A stretch of DNA of 64,000 nucleotides from Apoderus coryli (Eukaryota; Arthropoda; Insecta; Coleoptera; Attelabidae): NCBI GenBank assembly GCA_911728435.2, contig OU452208.1, forward strand, positions 1,364,001-1,428,000, given 5' to 3'. Positions 1-10,721 of the stretch are shown piece by piece; position 1 is the stretch's first letter, and every line of letters starts with the position of its first letter. Position numbers and translations under genes: made by a program. The notes below the pieces were generated by a model. The model did not search any database. It was not told the origin of the DNA and worked only from the letters and a program-made list of their open reading frames with translations.

Positions 1-1118
1 TCTATAAGTAATTTAATTTTAGGTTTTTTAATTTCTATATAAGGCAATGCATTATTGGATTTATATAATTTATATTTAATTAGCAAAACAGTTTTATATG
101 AAGTAAAATACAAACATAAGTGAAATATAATACTAAAGATAACAATAATTCTTAAATACTAAGTAATTTATGGGCTCGTAACTTGCAGTTCGTTTTTCTC
201 AAGGAATCTATGGTTAATGGATTGACCCGTATTTTGGGACACCCTGTATATGTTTTTGTGTCTCATATCATTCGTGTAAGAAGATTATTTCATTAAATAA
301 TAATAACTGACCATAATAATTCTTATACTACAAAAAAGCTTTTGCAGCGAAATTAAAGTCAAATTGTTTGATATTATAGAGCAACATTGTGGGTTGGATA
401 CATATTTTATGAAGCACCGTACCGGTTTTACTTGATGGTAGTATTATTCACGTTATAATTAATCACTTGAGTTCATTGAGGTAACAAATATGAAGCTTCA
501 TTAAGTAACCTTGTTGGATTTCTGAGCGCCCTTGTGGTAAATATTTAACGTTAAAGTTTATATCAACTATGGAAATGAATTTGATTTGCTGTTGTTTGGT
601 TAGGATAAAACAATATACAACGGAAATACCATGAAGAATACATTTTGTTGTGGGATCTCTGGAAATACGAAAACTTAAACTAAATGTAACGGTAATTTAA
701 TTATTTTCACAGTTTAAATATTGAATGAATTATACTATTATAGTGATGTTTTCTTATCTATTTCAACAGCTTTAAGACTACAAAAATTCATATGCATTAA
801 ACAAATATAAACAAACATACAAATGTAACATTTCAAATTCTGAAAAACTACGAACTCTTCACGCTTTTATGAATGGTTTCTGATTTTAAGCTTTTTCAGG
901 TATCAAATTTGCTTATTTATGTTCCAAGGTTGACACATGAAAAGTATTGTTGAGTTATTTACAAAAGTTCAAAGCTTAACAAATAAGAAAAGAAAAATGT
1001 TTTTTTTTTGTGGCGGAGGGGTTGTAATAATGTTAACACTATTTTCTGTAACAGCCGATTTGACATTTCTTAAATGCTTTGGGGTTAGTGTGGTTTCGCA
1101 AATCATCATAAATAGCAT
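1..1118. other. AT-rich non-coding stretch with one IS630-type end motif
   Basis: I see no credible coding sequence here. The only recognisable item is GGGACACCCTGTATA at 236-250, the type of terminal motif carried by mariner/IS630-like MITEs found throughout this window. The rest is AT-rich intron-like or intergenic sequence. Confidence 0.5.
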
Positions 1119-1119
1119 C

Positions 1120-1226
1120 AAGGTAGAGCAACGCCTGCAAATTGTCCAAGCTTATTTTGAAACATTTGGTTCAATTCGAGAAACTCATAGGGCATTACGT
1201 GCATTTCATGGTGCTCATAATCGTCT
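1120..1226 (+). pseudogene. N-terminal helix-turn-helix scrap of a mariner/IS630-type transposase
   Basis: About 34 residues, from VEQRLQIVQAYFE through THRALRAFHGAHNR, match the pattern of the DUF4817-type helix-turn-helix that starts many insect mariner-like transposases (EQR..IV..YYE....V..THRALR..FG.HN). Upstream residues in the same frame look unrelated, and the frame stops soon after. No DDE/DDD catalytic domain follows, so this is an isolated fragment. The family call rests on pattern recognition only. Confidence 0.5.
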
Positions 1227-1478
1227 ATCACAGGGGTCTTTAAACTTTGAAACCTAAAGGTCATAATGATGTTTTTATCATGTTCCAAGGACCAAAACAG
1301 TTTTAATTTTTCTGCCCTTAAGTGTGTAAGAATTCTACACTAGTCTCAAAGTGCGCGACCTAAGCAAACATACAATTTTTTGCATTTCAATTACTATTCG
1401 TTTATTGTAGTGATACTATGTATTGTATTATGTATTTTAGGTACTCATGGCATTAGTTGTAATTAAATGAAGCAAAAA

Positions 1479-2060
1479 TATGTGTGGTAAAAATAAAGGA
1501 GTGGTTGCACTTGTGTCAAAGGCTGTAGAAAATGATGGTGGGTCAAAACCATTAGTCATACATTGTATCATTCATCAATATTCCTTGTCTTTCCTCGTGC
1601 GGAAAATGTTTGGGTATGTCTGAAGTTCTAAAATCAGTCATATCAGTTGGTAACTTCATCAGATCCACTGGGCTGAATCACCGACAATTCCGCGGGTTTA
1701 TTGAAGAGATTGAAGATAATCACTTACCATATCATACTGCTGTACGCTGGCTTAGTTGCGGAAAAGTCCTTAAGCGCGTTTTTGAACTTCGAGCAGAGAT
1801 CGAAATTTTTTCAATGAGAAGCATCGCCTGACTGAATTTCCCGGCGATTCTGCAATCGAAACTTTGAGTGCTTTAAAGATAAATGTTGATACTCGTTTCT
1901 CACTTTGATATCATTGCGAATGAAATTAAGCTTTTGCAAAATCGTTTTGATTATGACATTGATACCCTGGCTTTGGAAGTCTAAATAGAAATTTTTGATT
2001 TACAGTGCAGTGATATGATGAAGAACAAATATCAAAATTCATCTTTGTTGCAATTTTATT
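1479..2060 (+). pseudogene. hAT-like (GTF2IRD2/ZBED type) transposase remnant
   Basis: The sequence encodes, with frameshifts, blocks typical of the hAT-derived general transcription factor II-I repeat domain-containing 2-like family. These are CGKNKGVVALVSKAVENDGG near 1480-1545, then [40 protein letters not shown] and ELRAEIE (1610-1810), then after a frame change KHRLTEF, FDIIANEIKLLQNRF and LQCSDMMKNKYQNSSLLQFY to about 2060. Known members are hAT transposases or domesticated derivatives with RNase H-like folds. There is no intact frame, so this is a dead copy. Family call moderately sure. Confidence 0.6.
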
Positions 2061-2111
2061 ATTATATTATTACTAATAATATGTGCTTTTTTATGCAAAA
2101 TTAAAAATATA

Positions 2112-2832
2112 CGAGGCATGTTTTTTAAGTAAGTACCGTTTTGGAATTAAAAAAAGACATGCAAAGATATCGCAATAATTTTATTTTTACATGAAAGCCT
2201 GTACCTTAATCTACTTTTCTACATAATTTCCGTGAATATTGAGGCACTTGTCATAACGTGGCACCAGTTTTTGAATACCCTCCTCATAAAATTCTGCCGC
2301 CTGACGCTGCATTGATTGTCTCATTACGAGGCAGAAACTCCACTAGCAATACTCCTTTTCTGTCCCAAAAAACTGTGCACATGATTTTCCGGGCAGAAAT
2401 TGTTTGCTTAAACTTCACTCTTTTGGGTGATGATGAATGTCGCCATTCCATGGATTGTTGTTTCGATTCTGGAGTGACGGAGGCCACCCATGTTTCGTCA
2501 CCAGTAACAATTTGGTCTAAAAAATCTTCACTTTCATTGTGGTACCGCTCAAGGAACGTCAATGCACTGCGGAACGTCAATGCACTGCCTAAACGTTGGG
2601 TTTTGTGCAAATCCATCAACATTTTTGGAACAAACAAGTCAGGCGGCAGAATTTTATGAGGAGGGTATTCAAAAACTGGTGCCACGTTATGACGAGTGCC
2701 TCAATATTCACGGAAATTATAGAGGAAAACTAGATTATGGTACAGGCTTTCATGTAAAAATAAAATTATTGCGATATCTTTGCACGTCTTTTTTTAATTC
2801 CAAAACGGTACTTACTTAAGAAACATGCCTCG
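2112..2832. mobile_element. Rearranged mariner fold-back element with TA target duplications
   Basis: A 721 bp unit begins CGAGGCATG (2112) and ends CATGCCTCG (2832), flanked on both sides by TA (2110-2111 and 2833-2834), the mariner target duplication. The arms are long inverted repeats of about 193 bp (2112-2304 and 2639-2832), nearly identical. Each arm contains the end of a mariner transposase gene (reading YEEGIQKLVPRYDECLNIHG on the right arm) plus its terminal repeat. The original 5' half has therefore been replaced by an inverted copy of the 3' half, making a fold-back element. Confidence 0.8.
2305..2638 (-). pseudogene. mariner transposase, central fragment
   Basis: Between the inverted arms the minus strand encodes part of a mariner transposase: VPKMLMDLHKTQR, ERYHNESEDFLDQIV, then TGDETWV, which holds the first catalytic Asp, followed by KQQSMEWRH and RKIMCTVFWDRKGVLLVEFL. 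The second (HDNA.PH) and third (SPDLAP.D) catalytic blocks are missing. An 18 bp tandem duplication near 2553-2588 repeats GSALTF as SALTFRSALTF. A look-alike open frame exists on the opposite strand because of the palindromic arms. Non-functional. Confidence 0.7.
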
Positions 2833-2898
2833 TACATATCTTTAGGAAAAACCTTATAGTGATTAATAGATAATTAATTTTATCATCATCAAATACAT

Positions 2899-3410
2899 AT
2901 GAAGGAAGAACTTCGGAGATGGGAAAAGGAACAACTTAAGTCCTACTGGAGAAACACTCCAGGCCTAAGACAATCAAAAAGGTTTATCAAACCTTCAGAG
3001 GCCAACGCAGGGAAGCTTATCCAACTGGAGAGAAGCGACTTAAGGCGAATTACAGGCCTTTTTACGGGACACCACCCAGTGAAGTACCATCTCAAAAAGA
3101 TGGGCCTAACCGAGGACGACACTTGTCGGTTTTGCGAAGACGCAACAGAGACAACAGAACACGTGCTCTGCGAATGCATGGCACTTTTCTGCAAAAGGCT
3201 AAAACACCTTGGAGGGGTGACCTTAACACCCGACGAGGCAAGGAATTTAGCCCCCAGAGAAATCATCAACTTTATGAAAAGTGTGGGACAGCTGGGCAAT
3301 TCATAGATTAGAGTCATTCACAAAAGATCTTCTGCAGGTGGAAGTGAGGGGAGGCCAAACCGCCTAAACGACTCCGAAAAAACAATCTACATCAGCAAAT
3401 ACAGGGTGGT
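2899..3410 (+). pseudogene. 3' end of an RNase H-bearing LINE (I/R1/Loa-like group)
   Basis: An open 135-residue stretch carries the C-terminal tail seen after RNase H in several insect LINEs: LRRITGLFTGHHPVKYHLKK, then DDTCRFCEDATETTEHVLCE with paired cysteines and a histidine, a CCHC-like motif. It is followed by a short 3' UTR ending near ATACAGGGTGGTCTACATG. Only this 3' end remains, as expected from a 5'-truncated insertion. The RNase H fragment at about 26.5-27.0 kb looks like the preceding part of the same family. Confidence 0.7.
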
Positions 3411-3555
3411 CTACATGAAATTAACAGGTTCAATTAAAAATTCGACTAATATTATTAATATGTGCATTTTCCACGAAAATGTCCAGAGTTATCCATAGAA
3501 AAGTATTATAATATTTGACAGATAATTACTTTGTGCATCTAATTCTGATCTCATA

Positions 3556-3638
3556 TACCGGGTGTTCCATTTGAAATAAACAAGTTATTTAGAATTAAAC
3601 TTTACGTTCATATAACTTGTATTATTGGACACCCTGTA
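3556..3638. mobile_element. Tiny IS630/mariner-type MITE
   Basis: About 83 bp between TACCGGGTGTTCCATTTGAA and the inverted TTGGACACCCTGTA. The two ends align as imperfect terminal inverted repeats that also share an internal ACAAGTTAT block. No coding capacity. This is the smallest clear example of the recurrent CAGGGTG-ended repeats in this window. Confidence 0.55.
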
Positions 3639-3659
3639 GTTAGTATTGGGTTTTTTTTT

Positions 3660-4122
3660 TATATTTGGCGTAACAAGTGATGACAGGGTATATTTATCAG
3701 CCCAGGCTGGCTTAAAAAGAGTAAACGAATAGGTGTGATTTTTTAATGCAAATTATGTCAATATTTTTATAAAAATTAAAATATTTAAAAAACTGTCAGG
3801 TTTAAGTGAGATGTACTTTAATGTATTTTGTACGGGGAATCTAAAAATATATTCATCTACTGGGCCATTCATTTAAAAAAACAACTATGGTTCATTTCTT
3901 ATATTTGGGACACCCTGTATAGAGTCACAATATTTTGAAAATGTAGCTATAAATCAGTTTTATCGAACACATGAATAAAACTTTTAGGAAATTTAATAGT
4001 TTAGCCACACTGTTCCGTGTCGTATGGCGTGAATGACCCTGTATAGTAGCGGGGCCAGAAAGGAGCTGGGATGCGACGAGTCGGTGCTGTTTTCAGCGTC
4101 AAGTGAATCTTCTAGTCTTTAG
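3660..4122. other. Non-coding, scattered repeat ends
   Basis: No gene seen. A GGGACACCCTGTATAG motif near 3906-3921 marks another mariner/IS630-type repeat end. The remainder is AT-rich with no support for a feature. Confidence 0.4.
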
Positions 4123-4125
4123 TTA

Positions 4126-4250
4126 GGAGTACAACATACGAGCCGCAAACCGCGGCGGAAGGCGGTCACGCGGATGTTAATTTCTATTGTAAAACCGCGC
4201 AGGTGCGTGGCCGCCTTCCGCCGCGGTTTTCGGCTCGTGCGTTGTTCTCC
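4126..4250. mobile_element. GC-rich hairpin MITE with TTA target duplication
   Basis: Arms of about 47 bp beginning GGAGTACAACATACGAGCC are the imperfect reverse complement of the right arm ending GGCTCGTGCGTTGTTCTCC. The arms contain CCGCGGCGGAAGGCGG, strikingly GC-rich against the surrounding AT-rich DNA. The unit is flanked by TTA on both sides (4123-4125 and 4251-4253), as expected of a 3 bp target duplication such as that of PIF/Harbinger-type elements. The loop is about 30 bp. No coding capacity. Confidence 0.65.
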
Positions 4251-4253
4251 TTA

Positions 4254-5512
4254 ATATTCGCTGGCTCTACATTAGAGTTATCTGTGCACCATTATATTCC
4301 CGACGCTGTTTACCGCACATACACTTCACCCATCGTTTAATGTCGCCAGTTTAATTTTTTGACAAAATTTTGGACACCGCTAACAAAAAATTAACGAATT
4401 TTGTATATATGCATGTTTTGTACGAGAGGAAATACTCTTTATACCTAACGGTCAATATGTTGCTCAGTGGCGTACAGGCGGGGGAAGCAGGGAAGTCAAT
4501 ACTTTTTTTTCTTGTATGACACTGATTTTGAATTTGTCTTATTGGTATTAAATATTTAACATTTCCTATTAAAAAAAAAAAGGTTGGTATAGGTACTTGT
4601 TTGATCATGATATCTTTGGAATAATATTGATTTGAAACTATATTTGTATTTGGAGTATTTAGTTAGGTACCTATTAATTGGGTTTCACTTTATTAAAATA
4701 CATAATCCTTTTAGCTATAAAGAGAAGAAAATATTCAGTTGTTTATTTTTTGTCTATTTTATTCATTGATTTTTTCGATTTCGAGGGTTGTATTGAATAT
4801 TTAGTATTATATAAGTGTAATTGTAATTAATTACAGACACGTACCATTATTAGTTATTATTATTTGTGTAAAGTGCTATATTATGCTTTTGTATATTTGT
4901 CTGAGGAACTGAATGTAATTTTTTTTATGTGAATCATCTCCTGTTAACTGACTATCCCATTCGTGCGATTTGACGCCATTAGATTATTTTCTCTGAAGAT
5001 ATATAAATACGCACCAGGCGCGCCCTATTGCTCGAAATCATATTCAATATCAATTTCAGGAATCTAATGCTGAAAATACATTTTTCTGTATTTTAAATTA
5101 CTTAGTTTAAAGTTCTCTGCCTTAAAAAACAACAACAAATAAAAATCATTAATACATTGCACATCCAATTAATTAATTAAAAATCGAAAATAACCACACC
5201 ACTAAAAATAATAAATAAATATAAAAAATTTGGCCATAATTTTTATCATAATAATAATATAAATGGAACTTTTTTCAGTATAAGCAAATGTATACATCAG
5301 AATTGTTATATAAGCTTAAGGCGTTTTGTCAACGCAATGCTTATTAATTATTGTTTTATAAAAAAATATTTTTTTATGAATATTAATTAAAAAATGTTTA
5401 TATTAAAAAATATATTAAAACAATATTTGCAACATTGTCATTGTTATTAATTTTACAGTGTTTGCGACAATATAAGAAACCACCATAAGAGTATAATCGA
5501 TTTATTGCTTAA
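4254..5512. other. AT-rich non-coding stretch
   Basis: I see no gene, structural RNA or clear repeat here. It contains several low-complexity A/T runs. Short open frames have no recognisable domains and look random. Confidence 0.4.
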
Positions 5513-5516
5513 TATA

Positions 5517-7795
5517 CAGGGTGATTCATTATGTTTGCAACAAACGAAAACTGGAGATTCCTGAGAACAATTCAAGCATTTTTTGCCTTTGAACCCATGT
5601 CCGCAAATGCTTCGTTATCGAGATACAGGGTGTCCAAATTTAGTGGCAAAATTAGCTTTTTGGTTCATTTCTCAAAAACTAGCAAACCGATTTCGACAAA
5701 ATTTTACATGCATTTGGGGACCGATAACCTAAAATAATCTGCATTATTTTGACTTTCATTAACTGTTAATTGGCGTTGATATAGCGCATTTTTGGCAACT
5801 TTTACACGTAAATTAATTAAAGACAGCTTTGGACAACTCTCATTATTTTAAATTATTACTTTTTTAAAAAGAACAACTTATAAACTACAAAAAAAGTTAA
5901 TTACGTCGATGTTGTGGTTTGTACCATTTTTATGGAAACCGATAAATTGCCATTTAATGGTAGATTTAAATCAAAATAACGTTTACCAGGAAACAAAAGG
6001 AAAAATCAAAGTTACCGTCGAAAATGATTTAATAATAACAAATTACTTAACAACAAATTTTAAGACCTATCAGTACAATTAAAAATTTAACAATAAAAAA
6101 ACTAAACTCGAAATTAAAATAAGAAAATTCATAACAACTAATCAAATTGCCCTCCATTGACAATAATGCACATTCTATTTTTTCAACTAATGAATTTGTA
6201 GCGTTTCTTATTTCCCTAGCAGCTTCATGAACTCTCTCCAGTAGTTGGTTTTCATTTATAATTGGTACACTGTAAACCAATTGTTACATGTACCCTCATA
6301 AAAAGCAGTCGAACGGATTCAGATCCGGTGACCTTGGAGGCCACTCAATGGGACCTTCCAAACCAATCCAATTGTTTCCAAACAGTTGATTTAAAACTTG
6401 TCTACCACAATACGCATAGGCTCCGTCATGTTGATACCACATGTTTTGAACAATATTCAGAGGTACATCCTCAATAAATTCAAGTAGTTTTGTAGAAAAT
6501 GACTGTATTGATTTGAGTTTAAATGCCCATTAATTACGAACAACGGCAATAATTTATTGTTAAACATGCCACCCCAAACATTTATACTAAAACGTTCTTG
6601 AAAATTTCGCGGCCTAATAGCACGAGGGTTCTTTAAAGAGTATACATGTTCATTATAGTTTGTATCTATGCCATCTCTAGTAAAAGTTGCTTCATCTGAC
6701 CAGAGCACTTTCTCTAAAAATCTTTCATCTTCTTGATGCTTACCAAGAACCCAGTTACAAAATAGTAGGCGCCTTCATGGTCTCCAGGATGTAGGGCCTG
6801 GTAATCTTGAGGATGATAGGGATACATCATTTCTCGATTTAATACTCTCCAAACAGTTGTTTGAGGTAATGCCAATTGAGTTGATAGTTTTCTAGTGCTT
6901 ATTTTCGGATCGTCTAAAACTAAATCTACTATGTTTTTTTTTAGTTTAAATATTTAGACGATGCGGTCGTTCGGTAACTAAAGGTAAAATGCTCCCTGTC
7001 CTGTCGTTCTAAGCCTGTGAAATGTAGCCGTAAATGTTTTGTGATATGGATGACGTCTATTAGGTATTCTCATTGCTCTTGCATTTGCATTGCACAAACG
7101 ATAACAAAACACCATATTATCTGCATATTCTTCAATTGAAAAACTCATTTTAATTTAGAAAAACAAAAATAGGCTGAAGGACTTCGGTTAATGGCCTTTT
7201 GGGGTTTTGTACCAATAAAGTACGTTTTATTATTATTAGAAAAAAAACATTCGCAATATTAAAAACAACTACGAAATAATAAAACAATTTTAACTAATTT
7301 AAATTTGTTGCTGTCAAGGTTTTTTTTTATTCCATGCAACTTTGATTTTTCATTTTGTTTTCTGGTAAACTTTATTTTGATTTAAATCTACCATTAACTT
7401 GCAATTTATAACATCGACGTAATTAACTTTTTTGTAGCTTATAAGTTGTTCTATTTAAAAAAGTAATAATTTAAAATAAGTCAAAGCTGTCTTTAATCAA
7501 TTTATGTGTAAAATTTACCGAAATGCCCCCTATATCTTCGCCAATGAACAGTTAATGAAAGCCAAAATAATGCAGAATATTTTAGGTTATCGGTACCCAA
7601 ATACTTGCAGAATTTTGTCAAAATCGGTTAGCTAGTTTTTGAGAAATTATCAAAAAAGTTGATTTGACCACTAAATTTGGATCCTGTATCTCGATAACGA
7701 AGCAATTGCGGACATAGGTTCAATAGTAAAAAATGCTTAAATTACTTTCAGGAATTTCCAGTTTTCGTTTGTTGCAACCATAATGAATCACCCTG
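5517..7795 (-). mobile_element. Mariner/IS630-type element with very long terminal inverted repeats
   Basis: The left end CAGGGTGATTCATTATG (5517) is matched by the inverted right end CATAATGAATCACCCTG (7795), with TATA on both outer sides (TA target duplication). The inverted similarity continues inward for nearly 500 bp per side; for example the block with ATTACGTCGATGTTGTG near 5900 pairs with the region near 7400-7440. A decayed transposase gene lies between the arms on the minus strand. A solo end of the same family occurs at 44287-44768. Confidence 0.75.
6047..7148 (-). pseudogene. Mariner-like transposase, frameshifted
   Basis: Reading the minus strand from an ATG at 7148, the protein starts MSFSIEEYADNMVFCYRLCN, continues through a helix-turn-helix (DDPKISTRKLSTQLALPQTT, VWRVLNREMMYPYH), and reaches the catalytic core. 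The core shows MLWSDEATFTRDGIDTN (first Asp), NVWGGMF, then YQHDGAYAYCGRQVL (second Asp), then GPIEWPPRSPDLNPFD (third Asp). I count about 38 residues between the HDG and PFD aspartates. The C-terminus continues past 6280 with LLERVHEAAREIRNATN. Several frameshifts and stops break the gene, so it is non-functional although all three catalytic acidic positions can still be seen. Confidence 0.75.
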
Positions 7796-7799
7796 TATA

Positions 7800-8264
7800 A
7801 TAGTAATAGAACACTTTATTCATAAGGCACTACGATGGTACATAGAATGCGTCAAAATACAATCCGAAAATAACAATCATAATAGAAATCCAAAACTACA
7901 CTATAACTAAAATACATTTACCATGGTGGATGACGCATTAGACGTTTCTGGAGAACTAAACGTCGGATCATGTTGCCGCTTCTATTCCAAACCAGTGGCA
8001 ACATCGCTATTTCAACTGGAACACCCAGTATATTTTTTGATTTTCGAAATGCCCATGTAAATATGAGCAACTTTGCTTAATACTTCCCTATACCTATCTG
8101 TAGTCGATTACCGAGAATAAATTAATTTCAATTTTATTTGAACGAAAACAGGACTTCCAACAAATATCGCCCCCCTACAAGACAATTTTGAACCGAAATT
8201 TGGGCCTTGCCTGAACAATACATCTAGCCATTTGATCTTTTGGTCACTTCTAGGTTTAAGTATA
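7800..8264. other. Non-coding, no clear feature
   Basis: No coding sequence recognised. The motif GGAACACCCAGTATA near 8019-8033 may be a decayed IS630-type repeat end. TATACAGGGTGGGCCAGAAC at 8262-8281 begins another repeat of that type. Confidence 0.35.
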
Positions 8265-8399
8265 CAGGGTGGGCCAGAACTTAATTTTTTTTGTTAACTA
8301 ATACATGGGTATTTGATGGGGATTATTTTTAATTAGGTATGTGTACACTGGTATTTTTTAGTATTTGTAACTTATTTTTGGGGTTAGATTTCTATATCA

Positions 8400-8522
8400 G
8401 TTTTTTAACTGCCATCCATTTTGTAGTTCCTTTGTGTTTATGCATTATAAATGTATGTATTGTAGAATTTGAACTTTATGTTATGTTGAACTGCAAATAA
8501 ATTTATTATTATTATTTAATAG
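8400..8522 (+). mobile_element. LINE 3' UTR and tail fragment
   Basis: The stretch ends with a polyadenylation-like AATAAA directly followed by TTATTATTATTATTT (about 8497-8518), the microsatellite-like tail of several LINEs in this window. No coding part is left, so this is probably a severely 5'-truncated insertion in + orientation. Confidence 0.45.
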
Positions 8523-8559
8523 AACAATGTCATGCATTTAATAATTATTCTCAGTTGAG

Positions 8560-8945
8560 TAGTTATGATGGCGTCGCAAAATAATAATTACTCTAATAAT
8601 TTAATTAAATGAATATTCTGGCATATTTTAATGCATCTCTTCACGTTTCTTTGCGTAGTGCCGAAGAAGACTTAGACATTACACGTTCTTCGGTAGGAAG
8701 AATTCTAAGGGAACATGGAATGCATGATTATAAATTTTAGCAACGTTCAAGCTGTTAAGCCTGAAGATAGCCAAAACAGAGTTGAGTTTTGCGAAATAAT
8801 TTTAGTGCATATCCAGGAAGATCTCAATTTTTTAAAGAAAATTATATGGACCGACGAATGTAAATTTTCAAGGAAGGGCATTTTCAATCGCCACTTTTGG
8901 GCGAATGAGAATCTCCATATCATAAGAGAGCTAGGTTTTTAAGAC
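8560..8945 (+). pseudogene. Mariner/IS630-type transposase fragment
   Basis: With one frame change the + strand encodes NILAYFNASLHVSLRSAEED and TRSSVGRILREHGMH (helix-turn-helix region), then VQAVKPEDSQNRVEFCEIIL, KKIIWTDECKFSRKGIFNRH and FWANENLHIIREL. The TDE block holds the first catalytic Asp. The remaining catalytic blocks are absent. The same family is seen on the minus strand at 15400-16180, where ALKPEDYQYRIEFCE is the matching block. Confidence 0.65.
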
Positions 8946-9748
8946 ATATTTAGTTTTAATGTATTCCACAAAGCACGCGATTACAGATTAGGGGATGACA
9001 GAAGTCGAGAGGTTAAGAAATCAGAACACTTGACGAATGATGTGGCTCATTGTAGCTTTTTATACTTTGATAGTTATGTATTGATATAACTCCAATTTCT
9101 CGATGTTTGTCAAAGATATTAGAGTCCTAGTAGTTTTTGTAACGTATTTTATTTATTTCGATATGAAAGATGAAATTTCAAAATTACAAGTAAGAATTAA
9201 CTACTCAGGTATCTATAAAACCGACGCTAGAAAACGTCTAGACATTGTTTGCGAAGAGCATTGGGGGTGAGCTAGCTGTAATTAAGAAAGTAAGGTGAGC
9301 GCCACACATTTTATTATTTGAAGCTCATCGTTTATAGATTTGGGAAACCTGACGATGGCAGTCAAACACAAATTATGAGAACAATTGATCTATTTAATTG
9401 AAACTGGTGAAATTTAATTCAACATAATAAAAGAATTCCCTAGCCCGAACAGTGTACCTAGAGGTTCAGCAAAAATACAAAACATTTCATATCATTATAC
9501 AACATGCAACTTTAAATTTCATATAACCACTACTTATTTAACAGTACAAGTTATTAGCACACGTATCTGTTACAGTTTTCGCGTTATAACTTTTGATTGA
9601 TGCATCCAAGCTTACATGTAACGCAACATATACAATATCAATTAAAACTTGAGTCATTAGTTATATTAAATAGATATTCGTAACTTAAAAGAAAAATCTA
9701 AATAAAATAGACACGTATTCTTTGTACGACGACGGTTGCTCCTAGGCA
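8946..9748. other. Non-coding stretch
   Basis: No gene or clear repeat identified. AT-rich, with only short random open frames. Confidence 0.35.
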
Positions 9749-9904
9749 TTATTGTAATGTTCCTTCATTACTTAAACGAAACATCCTACCCAATAAACCA
9801 AAATTATATGCAGGCTTCTCCTTCGATAAAACCTCTACATTGATTTTGAGGTTGCCCATACAGGTATTTCCTCTTTTCTTATGCTTTAAGTCGTTCACAA
9901 TACA
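9749..9904 (-). other. Possible terminal exon or unclassified coding fragment
   Basis: The minus strand shows a good acceptor-like tract, TTTTTTTCAG, ending at 9905. It is followed by 51 open codons (CIVNDLKHKKRGNTCMGNLK ... GLLGRMFRLSNEGTLQ) and a stop. I do not recognise the protein. The composition looks more coding-like than neighbouring random frames, with a Lys/Arg-rich start and a Gly/Leu-rich middle. It could be the last exon of an unknown minus-strand gene or part of a transposon protein. The same place is also a candidate repeat terminus, so the acceptor may be accidental. Confidence 0.25.
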
Positions 9905-10721
9905 CTGAAAAAAATATGGTACGTAAAACCAATGAATGGTTGTCATCAATATTTTGAACATTAATATTATGAATTGGTCACTGTTACAATGAATTTTGAT
10001 CATAAATTAATAATTTCATACATAGAAACAATGTACGATGAAACATTAATCAATAAATGAAAGACATCGAAAATTTATGTTTTTTTTCATCAATATAATG
10101 TCACTATTTATTGCTTGAATGTTTTAAATTTATTAATTTATGCTCTTCGCCTTTAACACAATAATTTGTAAATCATACACCTATGAACAGCGAACATAAA
10201 AACTAATAAACGATCATCGTTGATTCAATGGATGCTAAGCATTAATTTTACGAACCTAACCGTTAAATTCTGAATAACGCGCGCAAATCAATGCACCCGG
10301 ACCATAGACTGATTACTCAAAACATTGACATTATGACATTCTCATAGACTTTTTGTTTACGCGTCCTTTTTGTTTTGTTTAGTTAAATGTATACAGTTGA
10401 AAAGTGAAGTGTGTTCCTAAATCTATTTTTAAAATTTGTTCCGAAATAATACAACAAATGTAGAAATATAAGGTAAGTAGTAATCCTTTTATATAAGTCC
10501 CATTTAGTAAAGTACAAAACTAAAGTCAGTTTAAAACGAAAAAAAACACAGTGCGGTATTCCTTAGTAATGTTGAAAACCCGCCGATACGAGGGGAGAAT
10601 TTAGAATAGAAGAACATATAATAAACCTTAAAGGAAGAAAATCTGCAATTCAACCGTACTTATGGGTTCTATAAGTCTATTCTAAAGGCGCACACTGTTT
10701 ACTTAAAAACCTGTTATTTTG

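Noticed and set aside
2258..2659. Long open frame on the + strand
   Set aside because: It is the mirror image of the mariner frame on the minus strand, caused by the inverted arms.
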